In this document: positions 48,817-60,624 of the stretch, piece by piece
Position numbering within the stretch: the first letter of the stretch is position 1
Layout: every line of letters begins with the position of its first letter
DNA from: Fragilariopsis cylindrus CCMP1102
Lineage: Eukaryota > Bacillariophyta > Bacillariophyceae > Bacillariales > Bacillariaceae
Assembly: GCA_900095095.1 (NCBI GenBank)
Contig: FMBT01000294.1
Span: 434,001 to 498,000 of the forward strand
Length of the DNA: 64,000 nucleotides
Direction: 5' to 3'
Notes under the pieces: model-generated
The model's input: the letters and a program-made list of their open reading frames with translations, nothing else
Told to the model about the DNA's origin: nothing
Database searches by the model: none
Made by a program: the position numbers and the translations under genes

Positions 48817-50358
48817 TTTTGTGCATACAATCCATTTTGGACTTTTTGGTAGGCCCATCTACTTCTCAACGCTATTGTGGTGATTACCTGCACCTGTTGG
48901 TGTATTGACGATGAAAAACGTACAAGAAAACCAAAAAGAATCAAATATAATACATTTGAACAGACCAACACTGCTTCGACTCGTATCATACTTCAAGCTT
49001 GATTTCTGATTCCTAGATGATGATTTTCAACACGCCGCTCGAACGCTTTAAGTGGTCAATATTTAAAGAGAAAGGTGGTAACAAATTTTTGTTGTGAACA
49101 CATACAAGATACACTTGATAATTGAGGACCAAAAAGTATCTTTGCAACCAAAATAACAGATATTATATTCATCTTGCTTTGGTGACCATTGACAACCTGT
49201 TGATAATTAGCAGCACTTTGAAATTTGAAAAGGTTCTGCTATTTAGTTAATAGTCCGATCCTTTAGTATCGAGCCCACCATAGATAAACTACAAGCTTAG
49301 ATTATTTAAAATTAGATTGCCATATCTATTTTATGAAATTTCTGTATGCTGCAGATCTAACATTATATTCTATACCTATCGATGCAGTGCATTCGTATCC
49401 GTTATTCTTTAAAATTGAGTCGAACTAAACCATAATAAAAGTTGGCTAAAGATAATGCACCAGCAAAAGCAACACTTATTTAGATAGTCCATTGAGAAGT
49501 TAGCTAGCAACATTCTAGCCATAGTTGTCTGAACTTTTCAGGAGTTATTACAATGCTGGTATTACTAGCTAGTGCAAATAAGAACTGTAGGAAATGAAAA
49601 AAACGAAGATCCATAAAATCATCAAACAAAAACTATAACTTTAGTGAGATTGATTGATTCATTCATGGTCATTCATTCATGGTGAATCAATGGATGATTC
49701 CCGAATTCAATTAATCCTACACGCTCTCATTTTTTTTGTTCAACGAACGGACACACAAAAAGGGCGGCCATACAGTATATCGCAGAGAGTATTGGAGTTA
49801 GTGACACTTTGATTGGCACACAATATTTTTCTCCGACACACGATTGGAAAATTAATTAGGCGGACAAAATTTCCGTTAAATAACGTTATAATGCATAATC
49901 AAAAACCCGTTTGTTATTTGGAATGTTCTAAAAGTTAGCACTCATCCTCGAGCGGAATCAATCATCTATCTAACGTCAATATAAAAGTCGATGGAGTCGA
50001 CAAAAATCTGAATTGAAATTGTTTACACATACTTGTATTTACGAAGACATCGGCACATAATAACCAGAGCGAACATTTTATTTCGTCAAGAGGAAACAAA
50101 CCTCCTTTTGAAATCAAAGAATCGTTTCCGTTAAGCGTTTCAGACATTTTTTCTAGAATATCTACAAGTAAGATAATATATACACATCAAGAGAAGAGGC
50201 AGAAGTATATGTAAGCGTTTCCAAAAGGTTTAAATCAACTACAAAAATCAAAGAACTTTGAATGATAAATGCTGTTTTGATCTAGTCCAGTAGCGAGCAA
50301 ACAAACAAACAAACAAACAAACAAACAAACAAACAAACAAACAAGTAAGTAAGCGACA
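48817..50358. other. Intergenic region upstream of the TPR gene
   Basis: 1.5 kb with no supported gene. Contains ATTCATTCATGG repeats with partial dyad symmetry at about 49650-49700 and, at the 3' end, the (AAAC)n tract. Confidence 0.6.
50298..50344. repeat. (AAAC)n microsatellite next to a start codon
   Basis: About 12 AAAC units, ending 15 bp before the TPR gene ATG, probably within its 5' untranslated region. Confidence 0.95.
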
Positions 50359-52468
50359 ATGAACGCTACCAGGATGACAATTATTACATCAAACACTGGC
50401 TCGTATTCAAGTCCAGGTTGGGCACCTGATTCATCAAAGGAAACACCAGTAAACTCGAAATCAGTTCTATCATCATCATCTCCGTCGATGCATTCTTCTA
50501 ATGGAAAAACTGTGTCGTCGAATCGTCTTCCACCCAAGTCACCAGCATCAATAAGTGGAAGAATGCTCCTATCTGTCGGCTCTACTACTTCTTCTTCCTC
50601 TACTAGTCGTAGTAGTAGAAGGTCTTCCTCCTCCTCACGAGGTTCATCTACACGAAGATCATTGACTCCCTCTAGTAGACGGAGACGAAGAGGACGATCA
50701 AATTCTCGCAGTCGTAAAGGAAGTAACAGTAGCAGCATCATTAGCGAATCGTCGTCTTCTACGGATTATAGCTCATCTTCAGATACAGATTCCTCTGATT
50801 TGCTTACGAAGGCATCTTACATTAAGGATCCGTCACCTATTCATTTAACGGTCGATACCGATACCGACGACTTATCCAACCCTGAACATTTCTCCCTGAT
50901 TTCTTTCGAAAAATCAATGCGTGGCAATCTGAACATTTCGAGTCCTTCAGATTACAATCTGGTCGAGACGAATAATAGTAATAACAACTGTAATAGACGT
51001 GACGACGGAAACAATCGTCATATCAGTAGACCCAACAATCGGCGTTCTCATCGTCGAGTTCGTAGTTGGGATTCCAATACCAATTTAGATCTAAATACCG
51101 GCATCGGTCCATCAAAGTCATGTTTGGCTGTTCCTAAAGTTCTACGACGACAACGTGTTCTGGTAGCGGACGTTGCTTCGGTGGGTAATGCTAGTGATAC
51201 CCTTGTGTCGATCGTCGAAACAAATAATGGTAGTGGACGTGGTCGTATCACAGGAAGAGAGCTGCACGAAACAGCGAAAGCTGCTATGAATGAAGGGGAT
51301 TATGAAAATGCCCTGCGTATGTTTGAAGCTATCTTACGTGCCCAGCTCGATCGATTTGGTAGTGAGGAGCATTCCAGTGTAGGAGCAGCGCTGCATAATG
51401 TGGGAGTGGTTCGATTGCGTATAGGAGAACCATCGAAGGCAGAAGAAGCTTTTCTGCGGGCGTTGGCGATTCGCCGAAACGTACTTGAATCCGGACACTT
51501 AGATTTAGCAGTGAGTAGCAGTCTGATGCAATTGTTTTCTTTCGTAACATTATCTTCTTTTATTCGGACGAATAATCTAACTTTGATTTTTCTTCTTCTT
51601 CTTCTTCTTCTTCTTCTTCTGTTGTTGGTACATTAAAACACGACAGGCAACTCTAGCGAAATTGGGTTCAGCAAGAACTGTTCTTGGTAAGTATGATGAG
51701 GGTCTTCATGACTTACGTGAGGCTCTAAAAGTCACCAGAAAATTGCTCGGACGGAACCATCGAACAGTAGCACAGATATTATGTCATATCGCGTGTTTAT
51801 ACTTCGAAGCTGGTGAACTATTTTCGGCACAGTCTACATTTGAGGATGCACTTGATATTTATAGAGGAGTTTTCCAGGACGAGGCTGATCGAGATGGTTG
51901 TATGGCTCAAATGACAGAAACGCTTTGCAACATCGGTTCCATCCAGAACAAGCGTAAAAACTTTTCAGGAGCTATCGAATCATTCCGAAAAGCTCTAGAT
52001 AGTCAACGAGGCATCATGGGACATGACCATCCAAGAGTCCAAGCCTCACTTGACAATCTTGCGTACTCATTTTCTAAGAGCAAATTATACAACCAAGCGC
52101 TGATATGTTATAAGGAAATGCTTACTGCACAGATATCTCACTTTGGTTCCTTTACGTTGGAATGTTGTGATACATTAGCAAAACAAGTTTTGATTTACGG
52201 AAAACTTAAGCAGGTAGATGATGCCGTACAGGTTGTAGACGAATATTTAGAATCGGTTAAAGCAAGATCCGAACACGAAAAGTCTCTGAAGAATTGTAAA
52301 GTTTTCAAACAATTGAATCAGATGCTTATTGATATTAAATCTGCAAAGAAGAGCTCTTCCAAATCAAAGAAGAAGTCAGCCAAAGGTAGTCGGCGAGATC
52401 GATCATTGGATTGTTTCGAACGAATACTATTTGATAAACCACGATCAGACACATGTGGAGAGTTCTGA
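50359..52468 (+). CDS. Kinesin-light-chain-like TPR protein
   Basis: Two exons, 50359-51510 and 51647-52468, with a 136-bp intron containing a (CTT)n tract; 657 aa. The join GHLDLA/ATLAKLGSAR is in phase 0 and lies inside a TPR. Residues 1-290 are Ser/Arg/Asn-rich and probably disordered (SSSRRSSSSSRGSSTRRS); they include many Ser-Arg pairs. Residues about 295-570 carry six or so 42-residue TPRs of the kinesin-light-chain type (EGDYENALRMFEAILRAQLD, GEPSKAEEAFLRALAIRRNV, KNFSGAIESFRKALDSQRGI with GHDHPRV). A basic tail (KSSSKSKKKSAKGSRRDRS) ends the protein. TPRs bind partner proteins; no other domain is present, so the partner is unknown. Confidence 0.88.
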
Positions 52469-53126
52469 TTCTGATAAATAATTTCTTTCTTGTATACATC
52501 GAACCTCACATGTAGCAAGTGCCTTGCTACAAATATGAACGGTTCAAATAGAAAATCGTGATAAATGTACGGCCAATTTTAAATTCTCCTACAATTCATG
52601 ACAAATAATAACTATCCAATCAACTTCTACACATCACAACTACTTTTAACTTTCATTCGTTCGTTTCTACAGCTATATTACACGCAAAAAAGGACAAGCG
52701 GTGGCTACCTGTGCATAAATGACTTGAGATTCTGATATATTTGTTCTTCCATTCTAAATTGTTTCGTAACATGCCTAAATTTCTAAATGATTCCTTCGCT
52801 GATCCATTCCTTTTCATTCTGTTGTGCATGTGTAGGGACCGAGTTATCTAAGGAAACACGTTGTGTGATACAAATATGAGTCTGCTATTTTTTTCAGATT
52901 TCAATGATGAATCACAACATTTTTATCTAATAGAATTTGTTTTTATTTACAGTATTTTTAACAGAAAAGTTGGGGCATCCAATAGTATTGAATGAATCGA
53001 ACAAGAGCACCGACCGATAGAACAAAAGTTTCAAGCTTTTGTTCGCGAGACATATGGTAGAAAATTTGGTAACCAAAGGTCGCGTTGAAGTTCTTTCAAT
53101 GACCCTTAATGAGGTATGATGTTTAT
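52469..53126. other. Convergent intergenic region
   Basis: About 660 bp between the 3' ends of the TPR and RCC1-BTB genes. AT-rich; nothing recognisable. Confidence 0.55.
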
Positions 53127-54425
53127 TTATCTTGACATTATTATTTCTAGTAACAGCCCATGGCTAACTTGTTTCATACCCTCAGTTTTGCTCACTATGT
53201 CAAAATTTTCAACTATGTAAGCCATACAGACGTCTCGTAAGATTGCACAATGCTTTTCGTCGGCCGTTTGCACGAGCGGTCCCGCATTTTCTGCGTTCAA
53301 GTTTCGGCGGACCACTGTACAGCACATTTCACGCAATCGATCCAGTTGGTAGATGTCAGAGGCGATGTAAAGCCCAACGGCATGTTCCACATCGATCTTA
53401 ACCGAATCTGTATAGATATATTCCAGTAAGAGAAGAAAGACGTTCATCGAAATATCAGCGATGGGTACCGTTCTTTCTACACTTTCTCTCATTCCACTTC
53501 TAAACATAGCAGCAAAGTGGTCACAGCGTTGTGCTAAAATAGCACGGTGCGCGTAAACCGGCTGATCTTCGACAATGAAGGTGACATCGGAAAATTCTTC
53601 ATCGTTCACCATGGTACGCATTTGAGACGAGTATGCGGATGTTACTGGAATCGCTGTACCACCACCTGCTAGCCCGTGATTATTAGCATCGAAAGGCTCC
53701 ACGAGCGCTGCCGTGTGCTCGTTATACGAGGCTACGCGGACCACTCGATAATCCTTAAGATTTTCGACCATGTTTGGAACACTAACCTTCCGTCCCGACC
53801 CGTGCCCAAGCTTTTTCAGTTATAGCAATCAGTTTGAATAAAATAGATAAAGAAAAGAAGCATGCAGGATTTCAGAACAAAACAGCAAATCACAGTTAGG
53901 TTCAAGACCAACAAACAGCGAGAGAAAATATTTCAAATTATATGATTGTTGTAGAGCTTACCTTTCCGTGATCGCCATTACCCCATGTGAATATTCTACC
54001 TTTGCTTGTTAATGCTACCGAATGAGACCATCCACATGTGATTTGTGACACGAACACTCCATCTAGGGCTTCCACAAACGTTGGTTTGACCTTGTTGACC
54101 CTATCATTGTGCCCGAGTTGGCCATGTTCTCCACCCCCAAAAGTATACAAACGACCATCTTCCGTGACTACGGCTGTATGGAAACCCCCGCATGAGACCT
54201 GTCGCGGGCGTTTTCCCAGCAAGGTTTCGACCAATCTAGGGACGTGACAATTCCGTTCAGCCCCATGTCCTAACCGGCCAAACTTTCCTTCCCCCCATGA
54301 GTACAACTCTCCATCTGCAGTCAAGCATCCCGTATGAAAACCACATGCCGAAAGTTGGATGATTCTTATAGAATCATAATGATTGTTAGAGACATGTATG
54401 GATTCAATTTGATACGAAGATAGAT

Positions 54426-54456
<31 letters not shown>

Positions 54457-55806
54457 ACCAAGTCAGCTAAAGAAAATATGTTTATAATGTCTACCTATTC
54501 TGATCCTAACATCCATCATGGAAAGGCCAAAATCGTTATTGTCATCAGATAAGAAGAAGTACTGTACCTTTTTCCAGCCAAACGTTCTAGTAGTTTAGGA
54601 GTGTATTGATGTCCCTCCGTATCACCGTGGCCGGTCACACCATTTTCTTTGTCACCCCAGGTGTAAATAGCACCGGAGGAGGTGATGATTGCAGTGTGTC
54701 TTGATCCGCAAGCTATTTGACTAACAGCCAACCCGACCAAGGCATCGACTCGTTTTGGAGTTGAATGCCCAGCTTCGTTTCCATGTCCGAGTTTACCATA
54801 CATGCCACCGCCCCATGTATAGAGATCTCCGTTACCTGTAACAGCGGCGGTGTGATACGATCCACAAGTAACCATACTAACTACCTGCCCGGCTAAACTT
54901 TGTGTGATACGAGGGACGTACTTCCAACCATTATCACCATGACCGAGACGACCTTTAGAAGAATAAGTTTTGGAAGGGGAAATCGATTAATATTAGTTGG
55001 GAAAATACGATGATAAGATTACAGCTGTGACTTTGATTCCGGTGTTACAGTGCAACGTTCTGATCTGTAAAGTTTCGGTTCCCTCTACTTACCGTCATCA
55101 CCTCGACCCTATGAGATCAAGTTTTTTGAAAGGTATACATATTCGATCGATTATTTTAGCAAAATAAGATAGGACGAATATGGTTAGATTCTACAGCTGT
55201 GTGCACTTTGATGGTGATGATAGTAGTAATACTGTAGTACAAGGTGTTGATTTTCAAAATTCATATCCCCTCCTCCTCCCCCCTACTTACCCACGTGAAG
55301 ACCTCGCCTTCTGTAGACAAAACAACGGTGTGTCCTGATCCACAAGCGATCTGTCGTACTCCCACACCTCGCAATGCGTCCACATAAGTCGGTTCGTCGC
55401 TATCTGATGTATCTGATTCGATAAATAGTTTAATAAAATAGGACGAATAATATGGTTAGGTACTACAGCTGCGACCTTTGATGATGATGATAATTATAAT
55501 ATAATACTGTAGTGCAACGTGCTATTTTCCAAATACCTTACCTCCTAAACCCAACTGACCATCCTCTCCACGGCCCCATGTAAATACAACCAAACCTCCT
55601 TCAACTAGATCTCTGTTGTCGATATCATTTCCATTGATATTATTCCTCCAGTTGCCATTGTTGTTGTTGTTGTTGTTGTTGTTTCGATTATTGTTATTGT
55701 TATTGTTATTGCTATTGTTATCGATGCCGGGACGGATTTGTTCGCTCAAGGAACAACCAGCTGAAGAATTTTCTTGTTCGGACGTACCGGCTCCACCGGA
55801 AGACAT
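53127..55806 (-). CDS. RCC1-repeat plus BTB/POZ domain protein
   Basis: Six exons: 55806-55542, 55412-55291, 55108-55093, 54952-54568, 54364-53962 and 53810-53127; 624 aa. All five introns are GT-AG (129-203 bp) and all junctions restore RCC1 motifs, for example LGGDTSDSDEPTYVDALRG, TWGRGDDGRLGHGDNGWKY and ERLAGKRIIQLSACGFHTG. The third exon is only 16 nt (GRGDDG). The start follows an untranslated extension; residues 20-60 include an Asn run. Several RCC1 repeats (about 70-405) form a propeller. The BTB domain (about 448-550, FSDVTFIVEDQPVYAHRAIL) and a short BACK-like tail ending LLLEIIMSR follow. Such proteins often serve as substrate adaptors for CUL3 ubiquitin ligases or bind small GTPases. 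Confidence 0.93.
54421..54456. repeat. (GA)n microsatellite in an RCC1-BTB intron
   Basis: GATA and GA units within the fourth intron (54365-54567). Confidence 0.92.
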
Positions 55807-56402
55807 GCTTTTATGGACTCTTTCTTCTATATAACGGGAACGATAGAACGTTGAAGTCAAATAGATGGAGGTTTAGACTATTTCTTCTATATAACGGGAA
55901 CGGTGGAACGTCAAATAGATGATAGAATTACCGGCACGTCTCTTCTTTCTGGTAGAATGTGTGTGAGAAATAGTGATGGCTTTGTGATCAGTAAGATTTA
56001 GACCGTCTCAATTCCTCTCGATAGTGTGGTTTGTGTTTGTTCTTTGGTGTATGTGTTCAAGTGTTGGTAATTGTTTCAGTTTTAAAGTCTTGTTTATTGA
56101 CTTCTTTCCTGTTATTTCGCGGACAGAATATAGCTTATTATATATCAATTTCCAGATGCGAGTTTCCCACAACCCCCTATTGAGTGCATGCAATAATGAA
56201 TAATAACTACTGTAGGACCTAGGACGACTGTAGATACTCTTATGATGTTTTAAGGCTAAGCTACAATTACTAATACGTTGGCATTGATCCCAGGAAGAGG
56301 AACTATGACACAGTACTTATAAAGTGTAATCAGAATGCTTCACAAAATTCTATTCGTAACAAAATTCTAGAACATATATATTATTATATTGTATTTATTT
56401 AT
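55807..56402. other. Intergenic region with a duplicated upstream segment
   Basis: Between the RCC1-BTB start and the 3' end of the ERGIC/PDI gene. A segment TTTCTTCTATATAACGGGAA and about 25 following bases occurs at 55821-55868 and again at 55881-55925 with small differences. Confidence 0.7.
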
Positions 56403-58219
56403 TTATAACTTTTTAGGTTTGAAAACCTTGTACAGAACGGCATCGATCAACCCCAATGTTGTGAATGTTCCTCCAATAATTGCACACAAACTTGTTAAGT
56501 AATCGTACCACTTTCGGCCTTCCTTTTCCACTACTACACTCATGGGACTTAAATCGTACGAGAATCGGGCCTCTGGTACATTACTTTCTTCGTAGTACAC
56601 GACTTGAGATTGTTCCAAGAATTGGTACGTTAGCATTTGATTCGCAACAGTAGAACCAACATTCAAATGAGTCGAAACGACCTTAATGTAGTGATGGTAG
56701 GCTTGATGGAATTCCTTCGTCAAGTACATAGAATTATCCATCGGATTGAATTGCTGATGCTCTTCTGGGACTTGTTTCAATATTCGTTTAGCTCGTCGAG
56801 ATTGTTGATCCAGTGGCTCGCCAAAGCTCATGTGATTGACAACATGTGTGAGGTTTGTCATGGCAGAGTTCAAGTTATGATTCTTTGATTTAGCTTCGAT
56901 GTGGAAATTACCAGGTACACGATTGACCATTAAATGACCACTCACTTGACAGGAGGGGTGTTCCGTTCGACTTTGAGAGAATAATTTCCGTTTCTTTTCT
57001 ATGTCAGCGTCCGATTCACCACGATCCACTGCACCCTTTTCCCAATCCTTGAATTTGTCATTCATTTCTAATTTCCGTTTCGCGAAACCAACTAATGCCG
57101 TGACGGTACGATCCATTTTATATTCCGGGGCCACTGCCTTTCCATTGTCATACCAACGTAAAGTAGGAAATGCCATGACCTTCTCATCACGACACAAATC
57201 CGCCTCTTGCATACAATCGAGTTTCCCAACCCCCACCGGCATTTTTAATGTCTTCACCTCCTGTGCAAACTTTTCCCAGGTAGGTCCCAGCCGTTGACAC
57301 CACACACACCATGGTGCGTACATATCCACAAATGCCATTTCATGTTCTTCTAACCACCCTTTGAAGTTATCCTTTTTCAATTCAAAGGCCTGTACACCAT
57401 CCTCCTCATGCATCTCTTCTAACGTCCGATCATGTTCCTCATGTCGGACCTCACGTTGTTCACGATTACGTCCACTAAATAATCGTGTATTGCCATCCTC
57501 CGAAAGTTGCCACTTTTCCACATTCTTGGTCACGTTTTGACGATTCGTTCCTAATGCATCCCACACATCCACAGATACATAATCACAATGTATATCCAGC
57601 ATTGTTATATTAAAATTAAGTCGTAATTGGGGTTGGGTGTTCTCGTCTAACGTAATAGATGTAGCGATTTTCGTTCTTGCGAATGCCATAGTTTCACTAA
57701 AGAATAGGATACCCATAATACTTAATGCAACCAAGGACATAGCTGCACCAAGTGTCGTGGCCTATAATAATAATGATAATCACATGAAGAAAGTACCGTA
57801 GAAAAGTAGGAGAAGAACCCAGAAAATAAAAACGGTGAGAAATAAGATAAAAGATAATAATAACACGGACATTTAAAAACATATATATATATATATATAT
57901 ATATATACATGTTACAAGTAGTACAAGTAATGCAAATATAAATATACATCTACATCTATTTTGTACTTTTGTATCTTTCATTCAGATTAAATAGTTTCAA
58001 ACTTTTTTAGGAGGCACATCGAAATCAAAAACTACAGTACACATGATGCGGTAAAAATCTGCACACCCAGAGCTACTGTAGAGTGGTTGGTTGGTTATTG
58101 GAATGTGTGCTTGTAAAAAAAAAACATACCTCGGTCAAATCCTTCGGCACTCGACGATAAAAGTCCACATTGGACATAGCATTGCGGGAACGACCTCCAC
58201 CATTGATATTATTGCTCAT
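56403..58219 (-). CDS. ERGIC-type cargo receptor fused to a thioredoxin/PDI domain
   Basis: Two exons, 58219-58130 and 57761-56403, with a 368-bp intron containing an (AT)n tract; 482 aa. The join gives RRVPKDLTEATTLGAAMSLV, the canonical N-terminus of ERGIC proteins, with the first membrane helix right after. The luminal part starts with the ERGIC beta-domain (LRLNFNITMLDIHCDYVSVD), is interrupted by a thioredoxin domain with active site C182-V-W-C185 in YAPWCVWCQRL, and resumes at SCQVSGHLMVNRVPGNFHIE. A C-terminal membrane helix (AIIGGTFTTLGLIDAVLY) ends in KPKKL, a KxKxx ER-retrieval signal. Plants and protists have similar PDI-C/PDIL5-type fusions. Likely role: oxidative folding or thiol-based cargo selection between ER and Golgi. 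Confidence 0.95.
57881..57908. repeat. (AT)n microsatellite in the ERGIC/PDI intron
   Basis: About 13 AT units. Confidence 0.95.
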
Positions 58220-58873
58220 GACTGTGTATATGTATGTGTGTGTATGTATATGTAGGTCCTAGGCTATATGTATATATCCTATGTGTATTGGTAGTCAACA
58301 ACAGTGTGCAATTTCTTGGTTGGAATAAAGTATAAAGACCTTTAGTGGATACAGTTTGTAAATTGTATGGATACTAATACAGGTGCGTAATTGTGAGTGA
58401 ACAGTTTCCTATGCAATCGACGAGAATCAATGAGTCGAGAATGACCAAAAAAAAATTAATTTACAAGGCGATAACAAAAAGTAAGGTAAATAATCGACCT
58501 TTCATAATTAATGCGACGATGGCGGAAAAATTGTTTGATTAGACATCCTTACAAAGGCCAGACGCGAGTCTTGATTTTTAACACGAAAACTATTTTAAAC
58601 TATTTTCTCTTACTCTACTGTATTTCACGCATTAAAGTACCCATATAACACGGTCAGAGACAAGGAAATATATACAACGCCATTTCTTTCTACAATGATT
58701 TCGGATGTCTAGCTACTGCAGTAGAAATTCACTGAGATACTAACTTTTCAGACCTTTCATCACACAACACTATTCTATGTTATATCTAGACTTTAATCAT
58801 AATTAATTCAAATAGTAATTCAAAAAAAAGGAATTAAGCATATTATACTAGTTAGTAGTAGGTAGTGTTTCCG
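58220..58873. other. Intergenic region upstream of the ERGIC/PDI gene
   Basis: 650 bp, AT-rich, holding the promoter of the ERGIC/PDI gene and the 3' end of the Sel1 gene. No gene seen. Confidence 0.55.
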
Positions 58874-59429
58874 TCACAGTGGATAATCACATCTGGCAAG
58901 GAGTTCTCGGATCCGCTGTCGAGAAAATCGATGACCACGATCAGCAGCTTTGTAAAACAATGGTATTGCTTTCGCTACACTTCGTTCCACACCTTCTCCT
59001 TCTACTAAACAATCTGCAGTCATGTACAGAGCAGCAGTATGATCCTGTTGTGCGGCACGTTCAAAGAGTTCGTAGGCCTTTTCCGCGTCTTCTTCTAGGA
59101 ATCCATCAATACCAGTGTAATAGATTGTTCCTAATTCATAACATGCTTGTGCTGATGATGATCCTGGTGCTGCTATTGCCTTTTCTAACCAGACGACACC
59201 TTCCCTTTCTTTAGGTGGGACACCCGCCAATCCTTCTACTAAAATAATCCCACAGGCAACCATTGAATCCACATGTCCTCTTCGAGCAAGTCGTTCGTAC
59301 AATTCAAGGCCAGCTTCCGGATTGACGTTGTAAAATACGTATGTTGTTGCCATGTCAAAAAGTAAATCAGTGCAATGTAATACTTCGTTGTTATTGTCGT
59401 CTATTTTCTTTTTGTTGTTACTTCTATTG

Positions 59430-59460
<31 letters not shown>

Positions 59461-60115
59461 CATCATCGGCCTTATCATTATTATCATTATTATTGTTATT
59501 ATTATTATCTATAACAATAATATCATTACAAGATAAGGATTTGATTTCGGCTACGATTCCCTCTAGTTCTTCCGGATTTGGTTGTTTTGCGGGCCAAGCT
59601 CGTGCTGGTAGGTCTCTCCATCCATCTTCATCTTCATCCCAACGACGGAGCATTTCATCTTTTTTGACACGTAGTTTCGACAACTGCTCTCGAGTAGTAA
59701 GTCGTCGAAGAATGGAAATACCATCACTACCTGATCTAGTCGATCCATCATCCGTATTATTGATGTTGTTTTGGCTATTCTTCCTCGTCGTCGTCGTCGT
59801 CGTACTAGTAGTAGAGTCTGTCATTTTGGACGACGCAGCGGCCACTTGAAGCGCAGTTTTTTTACGTAGAAGCCTCGCTGCACGTATCGGGGATGTGTTA
59901 CTACTATCTTCACAGCCCGTAGTCAAAGTAGTATCGTCTTCGTAGAAACGTTGCATATTAGTAAATCCATCGGTCGTAGCGGCTGCCGTCAAAATTGTCA
60001 GTGAAGCAAAAGCCAGCAGCGGTGGGCTATTATTAAAAGTAGTTTTGATAGCATTCGACTTGCCAGCCGCTGCCCTGTGAAAAGCACGTCGAAGAAAACT
60101 ACGTGATGACAACAT
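58874..60115 (-). CDS. Sel1-like repeat protein with organellar leader
   Basis: Intronless, 413 aa; ATG at 60115. The N-terminus (MLSSRSFLRRAFHRAAAGKS) is basic, Ser/Ala-rich and free of acidic residues, like a mitochondrial presequence. Residues about 90-270 are low complexity, including Asn/Asp runs encoded by ATT/ATC repeats. The C-terminal 170 residues hold three to four Sel1-type TPRs: EAGLELYERLARRGHVDSMV, then GVVWLEKAIAAPGSSSAQAC, AEKAYELFERAAQQDHTAAL and AIPLFYKAADRGHRFSRQRI. Sel1 repeats scaffold protein complexes, for example in ER-associated degradation; here the leader points elsewhere. Divergent from the SpoU methyltransferase gene, which also has a basic leader. Confidence 0.85.
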
Positions 60116-60624
60116 ATTTATTGTTATCCTTTTTGTATAGAATTAATAGTTAGAATGGCATGTGTCGTTGTAGTGTGAGCTCCTTCACATGATTTCTGTT
60201 GGTAAACTTGATGATTGAATTAGTCAATGAGTCAATGAGATCGATTGATTTTGATTCATTCATTTAGATTGATTGATTCGATTGATTCATTCCTCGATCG
60301 ATCAATTAATCTTTTCGATTTTTTGTCGCAATATTCGCGCGCAAATAAAGATCCACATACTTGCTGTACATATTTTACGCGCGCTAACTGTGACCATTCA
60401 TTTTCAATTTTTATTTTCTCACAAACGCATGACCCATCACGGGATGTATCGACAATCTCGAATATCATCCATCATTAAATTATCCTCCAACTCTTTATTA
60501 TTATTCCATCAATCAAATCATTTCTGTCGTACAATTGCTGTAATCTGTACGGTTATTTTAGAAGAAAACCCGTCGTCTACCTTGTCTGCGATCATATCAT
60601 CATCATTACATAGGTATTCGGCCA
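60116..60624. other. Divergent intergenic region
   Basis: 509 bp holding both promoters. GATTGATT/GATCGATC-type repeats occur at about 60240-60310. Overlapping open frames on both strands here lack motifs and derive from these repeats. Confidence 0.55.
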
